A DNA stretch of 41,457 bases from assembly GCF_012927745.1 (NCBI RefSeq), contig NZ_JABBKX010000017.1:1-41457 (forward strand), in the 5' to 3' direction. A program made the translations under genes and the position numbers. The notes beneath the pieces were generated by a model. It was not told the DNA's origin and did no database searches. It saw only the letters and a list, made by a program, of their open reading frames with translations. Positions 25,686 through 33,593 of this stretch are shown here, piece by piece (position 1 is the first letter of the stretch; each line of letters starts with the position of its first letter). This DNA comes from Neoroseomonas marina. GTDB taxonomy: Bacteria; Pseudomonadota; Alphaproteobacteria; Acetobacterales; Acetobacteraceae.

Positions 25686-25768
25686 CCTTCCAGCCGTGGT
25701 GCAAGGAACCAGCGAAGCCGCGGTGATGTCGCACCCTGCGCCGACCTTAGCGCAGGGACTTCAGCCAC

Positions 25769-26152
25769 ATGGGGACGGAGAAGGGCGGAACTCTGCCCGA
25801 ATTGGGCGGAAAACTGCACCATTCGCAGAATGACGTGGACGCACGGCCTCGGCACGCGTCATTGCTGACCGAGGCGCTGCGTCGGGAGGCTCGCCGGGAA
25901 CGAGGCGCCGTGAAGCGGCTGATGCGGTGGAGCGGCGCCAGCGAGGGTGCGGTAAAGGCATGGCTTCGGGGCGACAGCCAGCCACGGGCGGACCATCTCA
26001 TTGCCTTGATGGCACACTCGGATCAGATCCTGGCTGCGGTGCTGACGGCAGCGGACCGCACATCTGCGATGCCCATCGCCGAGATCATTGCGGCACGCCG
26101 TCTTGTTCACGAGGCGGCGCAGAAGCTGGATGCACTCGCTGTGGGGCTGTAG
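25769..26152 (+). CDS. Small helix-turn-helix regulator divergent from the recombinase
   Basis: A 127-aa protein. Residues about 36-80 look like a DNA-binding helix-turn-helix (RERGAVKRLMRWSGASEGAV then KAWLRGDSQPRADHLIALMA), followed by a helical tail. The pattern resembles small regulators found in alphaproteobacterial mobile elements. It is divergent from the serine recombinase with 83 bp between them, so it probably controls the recombinase-ParB-RepB promoter. The ATG is weakly supported by AGGGA about 10 bases upstream. The first ~30 residues are not family-like, and a later start is possible. Confidence 0.75.
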   Translation: MGTEKGGTLPELGGKLHHSQNDVDARPRHASLLTEALRREARRERGAVKRLMRWSGASEGAVKAWLRGDSQPRADHLIALMAHSDQILAAVLTAADRTSAMPIAEIIAARRLVHEAAQKLDALAVGL

Positions 26153-26345
26153 CCAGCATCGGCCCCCGCCGTATCCGACCGGAAGCCCGCTCGTGCAGTG
26201 GCCCGGAGCCGTTGGGCCGCCCGGCCGGAAGTCATCGATGAACACCACCCCGTCGGCGCCCACCGGCCTTGCGAGCCGGAATTCCACGGCGCGCGAGGTG
26301 TTCCCACCTCGGCGCTATCGATTGCCTGATAGGTGGTCCGTTGTT

Positions 26346-26492
26346 CCCTGTTCCAGGGCGAAAAATTCCCTGTTCGCGAACTAGGGAATTTGAGGCCGTA
26401 GCGCCCATTTTCCCTGGGTTTGAGGCTCATGCTGATGCCAAAAACGGGCCCTCGGCCCGAGTTTTCCCAGTATTTTCCCTGTTAGCAGGGAA
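26346..26492. repeat. Cluster of TTCCCTG-centred inverted repeats
   Basis: Three inverted repeats share the same arm. The first is CCCTG-TTC-CAGGG (26346-26358). The second runs AAATTCCCT, then the palindrome GTTCGCGAAC, then T, then AGGGAATTT (26363-26391, a near-perfect 29-bp palindrome). The third is TTCCCTG-TTAG-CAGGGAA (26475-26492). A further single TTCCCTG lies at 26410. The local base composition is visibly richer in A and T than the neighbours. The cluster starts 190 bp after the HTH gene and could hold attachment or ParB-binding sites. Confidence 0.65.
26440..26465. terminator. Bidirectional intrinsic terminator
   Basis: An A-run, a CGGGCC/GGCCCG stem with a 3-nt loop, then AGTTTT. 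A-tract and T-tract flank the stem, so it could stop transcription from both sides. It lies inside the inverted-repeat cluster. Confidence 0.55.
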
Positions 26493-27315
26493 TTCCGGCC
26501 CGAGACGGGTTCGCCAATGACTGCTTCCGCCGCCATGCACCGCCAATCGCATCCAGGCGCCGGAAACTTCAGGATCCGGCGCGCGAGTAGCCTCCCGGCC
26601 TGATATCGCAGTGCAGGCGAGCCGCGCCGCATGGCGAAGGCGCGTGGAGCACGCCACACGATGTGGGGCACGCGGGCGCAAACTGGCATTCAAGCGCCAT
26701 CGCTGATCCACTGCGAATCTCGGCCACCGATGGCATTCTCGAGACACCTCGCTGAACGCCACGCGAGCCCCGCAAGCACTCCGTCCTGGCGCAGCAAACT
26801 GTTCAATGCATCATCGCATCACGCTTACGCGATTGATCCGACTCATATATGAACGCAGGTGGACCAAGCCTGGGTCTTCCCTACTGGGAGAGAGGGGGCT
26901 CCCTGGTCCGCGAGGGAAGATGCGCCAGTCGTATGTCTCTCGGCCCCGGCCGGCCCAGGCGGCCGGGGACCCTCCGCAGGCCTGAGACGAATGCGCTGCA
27001 ACTGATGCCCGACCACAGCCTCTGGTATCGCCGCCGGTTCCAGGAGGTGTCGGACATCCGGGGTGGTGGCTGGCGCACCGTGATCCACCGAGCGGATGGA
27101 GCGCCTGAGGGCCGGGACACGATCATCGATCACATGCCTCCTTGCCCCCAGTTCCTCATCGATGAGGCGACATCGCGCGTCGATCGCCGACCGGACCCCA
27201 TTGAGATCTGGCGACTTCCGGGTCGTCACAACCACATTTCGGCGGCGCATCTTCGGTCGCCCCTGCTCGCGCGATCCGCTGTACTGCCATTCGCAGAACA
27301 GCCGGGGAGAACGCC
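26493..27315. other. Long gene-poor stretch
   Basis: Several frames are open on both strands, the longest on plus from 26849, but none has family-like motifs, a convincing ribosome site or a stable composition. I see no terminal repeats of an insertion sequence and no RNA gene. It looks like decayed or non-coding flank of the recombinase element. Confidence 0.5.
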
Positions 27316-27621
27316 ATGCCGATCTTCATTCTCGCCATCGCCATCGCACTCGCAGTTCTGGCGGTCGGTGCGCTCGCGCAGCCCGCATCGACGATCTCCG
27401 CTGCCCCTGCCGGTGATCCGGCGGTCGTGGCGCTCCGAGTGATCCGAGAGAACTTCTCCAGCGACGTTTGCCCGCGCATGAATCGCGCGAACCGGGCGCC
27501 GGACGGGTCCATCCGGGGCACCTGCAGCAATGGAGAGACGTTCCGCATATTCACGCTGAGTGACCGGGCGGTGGCGATGCGCTGTTCCGCCGCCGCTGCG
27601 CTCGGCATCGAGGGATGCTGA
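27316..27621 (+). CDS. Small secreted protein of unknown function (101 aa)
   Basis: The first 20 residues are a clear signal peptide (MPIFILAIAIALAVLAVGAL, cleavage near ALAQ). The mature part is about 80 residues with four cysteines, in VCPRMNRANRAPDGSIRGTC, AMRCSAAAALG and the final GC, suited to two disulfides. A GGGAGAA ribosome site lies just before the ATG at 27316. I do not recognise a named family, but the pattern RxPDGSIRxxCSNGExFRIF reads as a real conserved protein. It stands alone between the recombinase element and the nine-gene catabolic operon. Confidence 0.75.
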   Translation: MPIFILAIAIALAVLAVGALAQPASTISAAPAGDPAVVALRVIRENFSSDVCPRMNRANRAPDGSIRGTCSNGETFRIFTLSDRAVAMRCSAAAALGIEGC

Positions 27622-27656
27622 GGGTCGATTGCGCGGCTTCTGGGAGGGCCGCGAGA

Positions 27657-27800
27657 TCAGCCCTGGAGCGGCTCGGCAGACGGAAAGCGCTCGATGACCA
27701 TGCCGGCCAGGCGCTCGTGCACCCGCTCCAGGAGGGCGCCGAGCTTGGTGACGTGGAAGCGTGACAACGCCGCCGGCGAATGCGGTCGACGATGTGATGA
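27657..27800 (-). pseudogene. Possible gene-end remnant
   Basis: A 47-codon open stretch on the minus strand reads ALSRFHVTKLGALLERVHER, then LAGMVIERF, and ends shortly after. The HVTKLGALLERVHxRLAGxVIE pattern reminds me of the region before the DPPY motif in D12-type DNA adenine methylases, but the catalytic motif does not follow. It is a weak call. Nothing else is evident in the 347 bp between the small secreted protein and the Bug gene. Confidence 0.25.
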
Positions 27801-27968
27801 TCACTCTCGAGGAGCGATTGTCGGTGTCCGGGCCGTCCGGCACCGTGACCGCGGGGCCGGGCGAGAGCATCCAAACCCCCATCGGCAGGTGGTGCGGCGG
27901 TAAGCGCCCCGCGCCCCGGCTCGGTGCGCCGCCCCGCACTGCCAGGTCGTGCGCCGATGTTCCCGCGC

Positions 27969-28940
27969 TCAGTCCGCCGCGATGCGCGCGTCCCGCGTGA
28001 TCTGCTGCCAGCGCCCGGCACTCGCCGCGATCCAGGCGTCGTTCTCGGTCACCGGCACGGCGATCGGATCCACGAAGGCGGCCTTGAGCCGTTCCACCGT
28101 GTTCTGCGACATCGCCTTGCCGAGCGCCTCGCGCAGCCGCGCCACGGCCGGCGCCGGCGTGCGCTTCGCCACCGCCAGGTTGAACCATATGCCGAGGTCG
28201 TAGCCGGGCAAACCCGCTTCCTGCATCGTCGGCACCTCGGGCAGTGCGCTCGCGCGCACCGTCGTCGTCACCGCAAGCGGTCGGAACGCGCCGGACCGGA
28301 TATGCGCCGTCGAGGTCGCCGACGTGTCGAAGCCGAAATCGACATCCTTCGCCAGCATTGCCGCGACCAGCGGCGAGGAGCCGCGATAGGGCACGTGCGT
28401 CGCCTCGATCCCGGCCATCTGCATGAACACGGTTGCGGACAGATGCGAGGAAGAGCCGTTGCCCACGGAGCCGTACACCATCGGCCGGCGCTTCGCCTCG
28501 GCGATGAAGCTGCGCAGGTCGGTCGCCTCCACCTTGCCCGGGATCACCGACAGGATGTTCGCCACCTGGCCGAGCAGGCCGAGGCTCGTGGTGTCGCGCA
28601 CCGCGTCGATGCCGGAACTCGCGTAGACGATCGGGTTCACGCCGAACAGCGCGGTGGTGCCGAGCAGGATCGTGTAGCCGTCCGGGGGCGACTGGATCAC
28701 GTGCTGTGTGCCGATGTTCCCGCCCGCGCCGGCCCGGTTCTCGACGACCACCGGCTGTTCGAGTTCACGTGACAGCGGTTCGGCCACGATGCGTGCGACG
28801 ATGTCGTTCACGCCCCCGGGCGGATAGGTGACCACGATGCGCAGCGGCCGGTTCGGCTCCCACCCCTGGGCGATGGCGGGGGCGGCGAGCAGGCTGCCGG
28901 CGCCGGCCAGGATCAGGCGGCGCGTCGTCGGATGCTGCAT
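27969..28940 (-). CDS. Bug/TctC-type substrate-binding protein
   Basis: A 323-aa periplasmic binding protein. The signal peptide contains TTRRLILAGAGSLLAAPAIA and is followed by PNRPLRIVVTYPPGGVNDIV, VVVENRAGAGGNIGTQ and DGYTILLGTTA. The start at 28940 (MQHPTT) gives a proper signal; upstream in-frame sequence is Arg/Pro-rich and not family-like. It is the last gene of the nine-gene catabolic operon, 125 bp after an acyl-CoA dehydrogenase. It probably captures the acid that the operon activates and degrades; no TctAB genes are present. Confidence 0.93.
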   Translation of the reverse strand: MQHPTTRRLILAGAGSLLAAPAIAQGWEPNRPLRIVVTYPPGGVNDIVARIVAEPLSRELEQPVVVENRAGAGGNIGTQHVIQSPPDGYTILLGTTALFGVNPIVYASSGIDAVRDTTSLGLLGQVANILSVIPGKVEATDLRSFIAEAKRRPMVYGSVGNGSSSHLSATVFMQMAGIEATHVPYRGSSPLVAAMLAKDVDFGFDTSATSTAHIRSGAFRPLAVTTTVRASALPEVPTMQEAGLPGYDLGIWFNLAVAKRTPAPAVARLREALGKAMSQNTVERLKAAFVDPIAVPVTENDAWIAASAGRWQQITRDARIAAD

Positions 28941-29065
28941 GGACGTTCTCGACCTCGTTGTCTTGCGCGTCGTACTAGGCCCGGCCAGCGGGCCATGGAA
29001 GCGCGCGGAGCACGCGTCAGGCGATGGTGCCACCCGGCGGGGCGGCACCACCGATCGCGGTGCGG

Positions 29066-30238
29066 CTAGCCCGGCAGGCCCAGCACATTCTTCGACAGGA
29101 TGTTCCGCTGGATCTCGTTCGACCCGCCGTAGATCGTGGCGGGACGCGCCTGGATGTACAGGCCCGTCGGATTGAGATTGCGGTTGCCTTCCATCGGCTC
29201 GAGCAGCCCGGCGTTCTCGCCCGCGATGTCGAGCATCGTATCGGTGATGCGCTGAAACAGCTCCGTCTGGAACACCTTCAGCATCGACACGTCCGGGCCG
29301 AGCGTTTCGCCGCGGCGCAGCTTGTCCACGAAGGCGCCGTAGAGCGACTTCAGGTCCTCGAGGTCGAGGCGCAGCCGGCCGTAGGTCTCCTGGAAGGCCG
29401 GGTCCTCCCAGGCGCCCATGCGTTCGGCGAGCTGGCGCAGCCGCGTGAAGGCATAGGCGGACAGCCGCGGGGAGCCGAGGTAGATGCGTTCGAAGGACAG
29501 CAGCGCCTTGGCCATGTCCCAGCCGCGGTTCGGCGTGCCCACCAGGTTCTTCGCCGGCACGCGGACATTGTCGAAGAACACCTCGCAGAACTCGTCATGG
29601 TACTCGAGGTTGATGATCGGCTTCACCGTGATGCCCGGCGTCGCCATGTCGACCAGCAGGAAGGAGATGCCTTCCTGCTTCTTCGCGTTCTTGTCGGTGC
29701 GGACCAGCAGGAAGCACCAGTTGGCGTCCATCGCCAGCGTGGTCCAGATCTTCTGGCCGTTGACGACGTAGTGGTCGCCGTCGAGCACCGCTTCCGTGCG
29801 CAGCGCAGCGAGGTCGGACCCCGCATTCGGCTCTGAATAGCCCTGGCACCAGATGTGCTCGCCGTTCAGGATCTTCGGCAGGAAGTACTCCTGCTGCTCA
29901 TCCGTGCCGTGGTTGATCAGCAGCGGGCCGACCATGACGATGCCGTGGTCGTTGGTGCGCGCGCAGCCGTGGCGCTCGATCTCCTCGGTGAAGATGATCT
30001 GCTTGGCCGGGGACAGGCCGAGACCGCCGAACTGGCGCGGCCAGCCGGGGCAGAGCCAGCCCTTCTCGGCCAGCATGAAGTACCAGGGCTTGTTCTCCTC
30101 CCAATGCAGGCGCTTGGGCGGATTGCGAAGTTCGGCCGGATAGTTCGCCTCGATCCAGGACCGGACGTGCAGGCGGAAGGCCTCGTCCTCCATGGCGTTG
30201 AGGTCGGTCGTTTCCTTCGGTGCGATGCTGACGGCCAT
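29066..30238 (-). CDS. Acyl-CoA dehydrogenase (long subunit type)
   Basis: A 390-aa acyl-CoA dehydrogenase. Motifs are GWLCPGWPRQFGGLGLSPAK, WCQGYSEPNAGSDLAALRTE, VNGQKIWTTLAMDANWCFLL and the C-terminal ATIYGGSNEIQRNILSKNVL then GLPG. A perfect GGAGG ribosome site lies 7 bases before the ATG at 30238, and the gene starts 3 bp after the hydratase stop. In the same operon there is a shorter dehydrogenase (31003), so the two may form a mixed enzyme as in actinobacterial FadE pairs. Substrate not predictable. Confidence 0.93.
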   Translation of the reverse strand: MAVSIAPKETTDLNAMEDEAFRLHVRSWIEANYPAELRNPPKRLHWEENKPWYFMLAEKGWLCPGWPRQFGGLGLSPAKQIIFTEEIERHGCARTNDHGIVMVGPLLINHGTDEQQEYFLPKILNGEHIWCQGYSEPNAGSDLAALRTEAVLDGDHYVVNGQKIWTTLAMDANWCFLLVRTDKNAKKQEGISFLLVDMATPGITVKPIINLEYHDEFCEVFFDNVRVPAKNLVGTPNRGWDMAKALLSFERIYLGSPRLSAYAFTRLRQLAERMGAWEDPAFQETYGRLRLDLEDLKSLYGAFVDKLRRGETLGPDVSMLKVFQTELFQRITDTMLDIAGENAGLLEPMEGNRNLNPTGLYIQARPATIYGGSNEIQRNILSKNVLGLPG

Positions 30239-30241
30239 GGT

Positions 30242-31006
30242 TCAGCCTCCGAACTTGGGCTTGCGCTTCTCGAGGAAGGCGGCGCGGCCTTCCTGGAAGT
30301 CGGCAGTGGTGAACAGCAGGCCCTGGAAGGTCTGCTCGTCGGCGAGTGCCTCGTCGAGGCCTTCCGACAGGATCTTCTTCGTGAGCTCGATCGGGCCCGA
30401 GGCCTCGGCGGCGAGGAAGTGCGCCTTCTCCATCGCGACCTCGAGCGCCTTGCCCGGCGGGGCGACGAAGTCGACCAGGCCGATGCGCTCGCCCTCCGGC
30501 GCGTTCACCACTTCATGATAGAAGAGGATGCGCCGCGCCCGCCCGACGCCGACGCGGCGCGGCAGGAAATAGGGCAGGCCCATGTCGGACATCAGCCCGA
30601 TCTTGTGGAAGCCGGCGACAAAGCGGGCATCCTCGGCCGCGACGATGGTGTCGCAGGCGCAGGCCACCGCCATGCCGGCGCCGGCCGCCCAACCCTCCAC
30701 CGCGGCGATCAGCGGCTTGCCGCCACGCGCCATCAGGCGGACCAGGCGGTGGGTGCGGCGCATGCGCTCGCGTCCCGCCAGCGCATCGCCGACATCCATC
30801 GCCGAGATGTCGCCGCCGGCGCAGAAGGTGCCCGCTGCGCCGGTCACGACGATGGCGCGGACCTCGCGATCGGCCTGGGCGCGTTCCAGCGCGTCCTCGA
30901 GTGCCGCGCGCACCGCGGGCGCGATGGCGTTCTTGCGCTGCGGGTAGTCGATGGTGAGGACGAGGACGTTGCCGACCTTCTCCTCGCGGACGCGGGCCTC
31001 GCTCAT
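30242..31006 (-). CDS. Enoyl-CoA hydratase/isomerase family protein
   Basis: A 254-aa crotonase-fold protein. Motifs are TGAAGTFCAGGDISAMDVGD (oxyanion hole), EGWAAGAGMAVACACDTIVA, and FVAGFHKIGLMSDMGLPYFL then PRRVG. The FHKIGLxxDMG form belongs to the PaaG/PaaF-like branch rather than mitochondrial hydratase, so isomerase or hydratase activity on a branched or cyclic CoA ester is possible. The ATG at 31006 overlaps the stop of the upstream dehydrogenase as ATGA. A longer in-frame upstream extension is only a shadow of that gene. Confidence 0.91.
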   Translation of the reverse strand: MSEARVREEKVGNVLVLTIDYPQRKNAIAPAVRAALEDALERAQADREVRAIVVTGAAGTFCAGGDISAMDVGDALAGRERMRRTHRLVRLMARGGKPLIAAVEGWAAGAGMAVACACDTIVAAEDARFVAGFHKIGLMSDMGLPYFLPRRVGVGRARRILFYHEVVNAPEGERIGLVDFVAPPGKALEVAMEKAHFLAAEASGPIELTKKILSEGLDEALADEQTFQGLLFTTADFQEGRAAFLEKRKPKFGG

Positions 31007-32073
31007 TCCACATCCTCCGGCGCGAGCGCCATGAAGCGGCGCCGATGCAGGTTCGCCGAGCCGTACTGGTTCATGATGACCATGCCGCGCCGCAGGTAGA
31101 GCCCGACATCGTATTCGTCCGTGTAGCCGATGCCGCCATGCAGCTGGATGCACTGGCGCAGCACCAGCATCCCGCTTTCGATCGCGCGATGCTTGGCCTT
31201 GGATACCGCGGCGTGCCGCACCGCGCCCGTCGCCCCGGCATCGAGCGTCGCCGCGGCGCTTTCGACCGCCGCGCGGATCAGCGCGATGTGGATCTTCAGG
31301 TCCGCCGCGCGGTGCTGCAGCGCCTGGAAGGTGCCGATGATGCGGCCGAATTGCTGGCGCGTGCGGAGATAGGCGAGCGTCAGTTCGAAGGCCTTCTCCG
31401 CGAGCCCCAGCATGTGCCCGGCGGTGACCAGCGCGGCCTCGTCCAGCGCCTGCTCGATGACCGCGCCGATGTCGTCGGCGACGCGCGTCGCGCGGCCGAG
31501 GTCGGCGCGCAGCGTGCCGAGGTTGCCGCCATCCATGGTCTTCTCGAGCGCCAGGTCGGCGCCGGCGGCTTCCAGCACATGCAGCGCGATGCGGTTGCCC
31601 TCGCGCACCGGCAGCAGGAACGCGTCGGCGCCGGCGGCCATGGGCACGAAGACGCGCGGGGCGTCGGGCGTGCCGGGTACGGCCAGCGTATCCGCCTTCT
31701 CCTGCCATGCGGTCAGCACGACCTTCCCGCCTTCGAGTAGCGGGCCGAGCAGCGCCTTGTCCTCCGAGGCCGCGAGCAGCCGCGCCGAGAGCATCGCCGG
31801 GATCAGCGGCTCGGGCGCGAGGCCGGCGCCGATCTCCTCGGCCAGCGCGACCGCCTCGGACATGCCGAGGCCGGCGCCGCCGGCGTCTTCCCCCACGGCA
31901 AGGCCGATCCAGCCGAGCGCGCCCATCTCGGCGAACACGGCGCGGTCGAAGCCGGGGGACTGGAAGCGCAGCGCGCGCACGCGCTTGGTGTCGCCGCCGC
32001 GCGGCGCGACCGCACCCGCGCTGTCGCGGATCATGCGGATGGATTCGGTTCTGTCGTCGAGTGCCTGGCTCAT
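31003..32073 (-). CDS. Acyl-CoA dehydrogenase (short subunit type)
   Basis: A 356-aa acyl-CoA dehydrogenase-family protein. N-terminal GALGWIGLAVGEDAGGAGLG, C-terminal RTRQQFGRIIGTFQALQHRA (flavin helix), and CIQLHGGIGYTDEYDVGLYL are clear. The middle domain lacks the SEPxxGSD consensus, like the other short partners in this window. Two consecutive ATG codons (32076, 32073) compete as starts; the ribosome site is weak, and two strong hairpins precede it, so expression may be tuned here. Its stop overlaps the hydratase start. Confidence 0.88.
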   Translation of the reverse strand: MSQALDDRTESIRMIRDSAGAVAPRGGDTKRVRALRFQSPGFDRAVFAEMGALGWIGLAVGEDAGGAGLGMSEAVALAEEIGAGLAPEPLIPAMLSARLLAASEDKALLGPLLEGGKVVLTAWQEKADTLAVPGTPDAPRVFVPMAAGADAFLLPVREGNRIALHVLEAAGADLALEKTMDGGNLGTLRADLGRATRVADDIGAVIEQALDEAALVTAGHMLGLAEKAFELTLAYLRTRQQFGRIIGTFQALQHRAADLKIHIALIRAAVESAAATLDAGATGAVRHAAVSKAKHRAIESGMLVLRQCIQLHGGIGYTDEYDVGLYLRRGMVIMNQYGSANLHRRRFMALAPEDVE

Positions 32074-32086
32074 CATTCCAAGGAAC

Positions 32087-32155
32087 CGGGGGAGGTGAAC
32101 CTCCCCCGCGCCCCCTCCCTTTTTCTGTCTGGGTGCCCCGCCGCCGGCGGGGCAC
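32087..32155. promoter_or_regulatory. Two strong hairpins between CoA-transferase B and dehydrogenase genes
   Basis: CGGGGGAGGT / ACCTCCCCCG (32087-32108, 10-bp stem, 2-nt loop) and GTGCCCCGCC / GGCGGGGCAC (32133-32155, 10-bp stem, 3-nt loop) are both perfect. Between them on the plus strand is a C-rich tract ending in TTTTT. On the operon's own strand no T-run follows either stem, so they look like stability or attenuation elements rather than a full stop. Confidence 0.55.
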
Positions 32156-32159
32156 GATC

Positions 32160-32801
32160 TCACTGCGTGTGGAGCGGGGCGCCGGTGACCGACTGCACCT
32201 GCTCCAGCGTGAGGCCGGGGGCGAGGTCCACCACCACGAAGCCCTTGCCGGGCACGACATCGAAGACGCCGAGATTGGTGTAGACGCGCTTCACCGCGGC
32301 CGGCGTCGTCAGCGGATAGCCGCACTGTTCCACCAGCTTCGGACGGCCGTCCTTGGTGGTGTGCTCCATGATGACCCAGAGCCGCTTCGCGCCGGCGCCG
32401 AGGTCCATCGCGCCGCCCACGGCCGGGGCCGTGTCGTTCTCGCTGGTCGCCCAGTTGGCGATATCGCCATTGGCCGCGACCTCGAAGGCGCCGAGGACGC
32501 AGAGGTCGATATGCCCGCCGCGGATCATCGCGAAGCTGTCGGCATGGTGGCAGTAGGACCCGCCGGGGCGCAGCGTGACCGGTTGCTTGCCGGCATTCAC
32601 CAGCCAGGGGTCCACCTTGTCCGCGGCAGGGGCGGGACCCATGCCGAGGATGCCGTTCTCGGAATGGAAGATCACCTCGCGTTCGAGCGGCACGTAGTCG
32701 CCGACCATGGTCGGGATGCCGATGCCGAGGTTGACGATCCAGCCTTCCGGGATGTCCTGCGCCAGGCGCGCGGCCATGCCCTTGCGGTCGAAGCCCTGCA
32801 T
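32160..32801 (-). CDS. 3-oxoacid CoA-transferase, subunit B
   Basis: A 213-aa protein matching the B subunit of family I CoA-transferases. The catalytic Glu is residue 48 in the FHSENGILGMGP motif, and WIVNLGIGIPTMVGDYVP precedes it. It moves CoA from a donor such as succinyl-CoA to an acid, via a glutamyl-CoA thioester. An AGGAG site lies 7 bases before the ATG. Subunit A is encoded 106 bp upstream in the operon. Acetoacetate-type and 3-oxoadipate-type enzymes cannot be told apart here by eye, so no symbol is given. Confidence 0.93.
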   Translation of the reverse strand: MQGFDRKGMAARLAQDIPEGWIVNLGIGIPTMVGDYVPLEREVIFHSENGILGMGPAPAADKVDPWLVNAGKQPVTLRPGGSYCHHADSFAMIRGGHIDLCVLGAFEVAANGDIANWATSENDTAPAVGGAMDLGAGAKRLWVIMEHTTKDGRPKLVEQCGYPLTTPAAVKRVYTNLGVFDVVPGKGFVVVDLAPGLTLEQVQSVTGAPLHTQ

Positions 32802-32907
32802 TGCTCTCTCCTGTGTTGGGACATCCGATTCACGCCTCCGGGTGCTCGGGCCGATGGCCCTGCGCCTCTCCGGCGACCGGATGCCCGCCTCCTCTCGCGC
32901 CTAACGG

Positions 32908-33588
32908 TTAAGCCCAGGCCGGGCCGCGATCCACATGGATCACGCGGTTCACGAAGATTCCCGGGGTATGCACGTTCTCCGGCACCAGCTCGCCCAGCTC
33001 GCGGATGTGCGAGACCTGCGCGATGGTGAGGTCGGCGGCCATCGCCATCACCGGATTGAAGTTCCGCCCGGAGGACCGGTAGGTCAGGTTGCCCCAGCGA
33101 TCGCCTTCCCAGGCCTCGACCAGCGCGACATCGCCCTTGAGCGCGTGTTCCATGACGTAGCGTCGGCCGTTGAACTCGCGCTCCTCCTTGCCGTGCGCGA
33201 GGATCGTGCCGACCGACGTCGCGGTGAAGAAGGCCGGCACGCCCGCACCCGCGGCGCGCATGCGCTCGGCCATCGTGCCCTGCGGCACGATCTCCAGCTC
33301 GATCTTGCCGGCGCGGTACAGCTCCTCGAACACCACGGAACCGGCGGAACGGGGGAAGGAGCAGATGATCTTCCTCACGCGGCCGAGTTCCATCAGCTTC
33401 GCAAGGCCGACGCGGCCGTTGCCGGCGTTGTTCGCAACGCAGACGAGGTCCTTCGCCCCCTGCTCGATCAACGCCTCGATCAGCTGGTCGGGCTGACCCA
33501 CGGCGCCGAAGCCGCCGATCAGCACGGTCGAGCCATCCTTGATGCCTGCCATGGCGTCCGCCATGGATTGAACGATCTTGTTGATCAC
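32908..33588 (-). CDS. 3-oxoacid CoA-transferase, subunit A
   Basis: A 226-aa protein matching the A subunit of family I CoA-transferases: GSTVLIGGFGAVGQPDQLIE near residues 19-38, GRVRKIICSFPRSAG, and AHGKEEREFNGRRYVMEHAL. It starts with GTG, 5 bp after the stop of the upstream PEP-mutase-like gene, with GGGAG upstream. It pairs with the B subunit to form the active transferase. Together with the ADP-forming synthetase in the same operon it gives two separate ways to make a CoA ester, so the pathway may handle both an entry acid and a downstream keto acid. Confidence 0.93.
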   Translation of the reverse strand: MINKIVQSMADAMAGIKDGSTVLIGGFGAVGQPDQLIEALIEQGAKDLVCVANNAGNGRVGLAKLMELGRVRKIICSFPRSAGSVVFEELYRAGKIELEIVPQGTMAERMRAAGAGVPAFFTATSVGTILAHGKEEREFNGRRYVMEHALKGDVALVEAWEGDRWGNLTYRSSGRNFNPVMAMAADLTIAQVSHIRELGELVPENVHTPGIFVNRVIHVDRGPAWA

Positions 33589-33593
33589 CGGCT

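Noticed and set aside
26849..27442. 197-codon plus-strand frame in the gene-poor stretch
   Set aside because: No motif, no ribosome site, and its end overlaps the better supported small secreted protein in another frame.
31007..32260. Long minus-strand open frame that would extend the hydratase N-terminally by over 400 residues
   Set aside because: It is Arg/Ala/Gly-rich and antiparallel in meaning to the dehydrogenase read in another frame of the same strand; the hydratase family begins at 31006 with an ATGA overlap.
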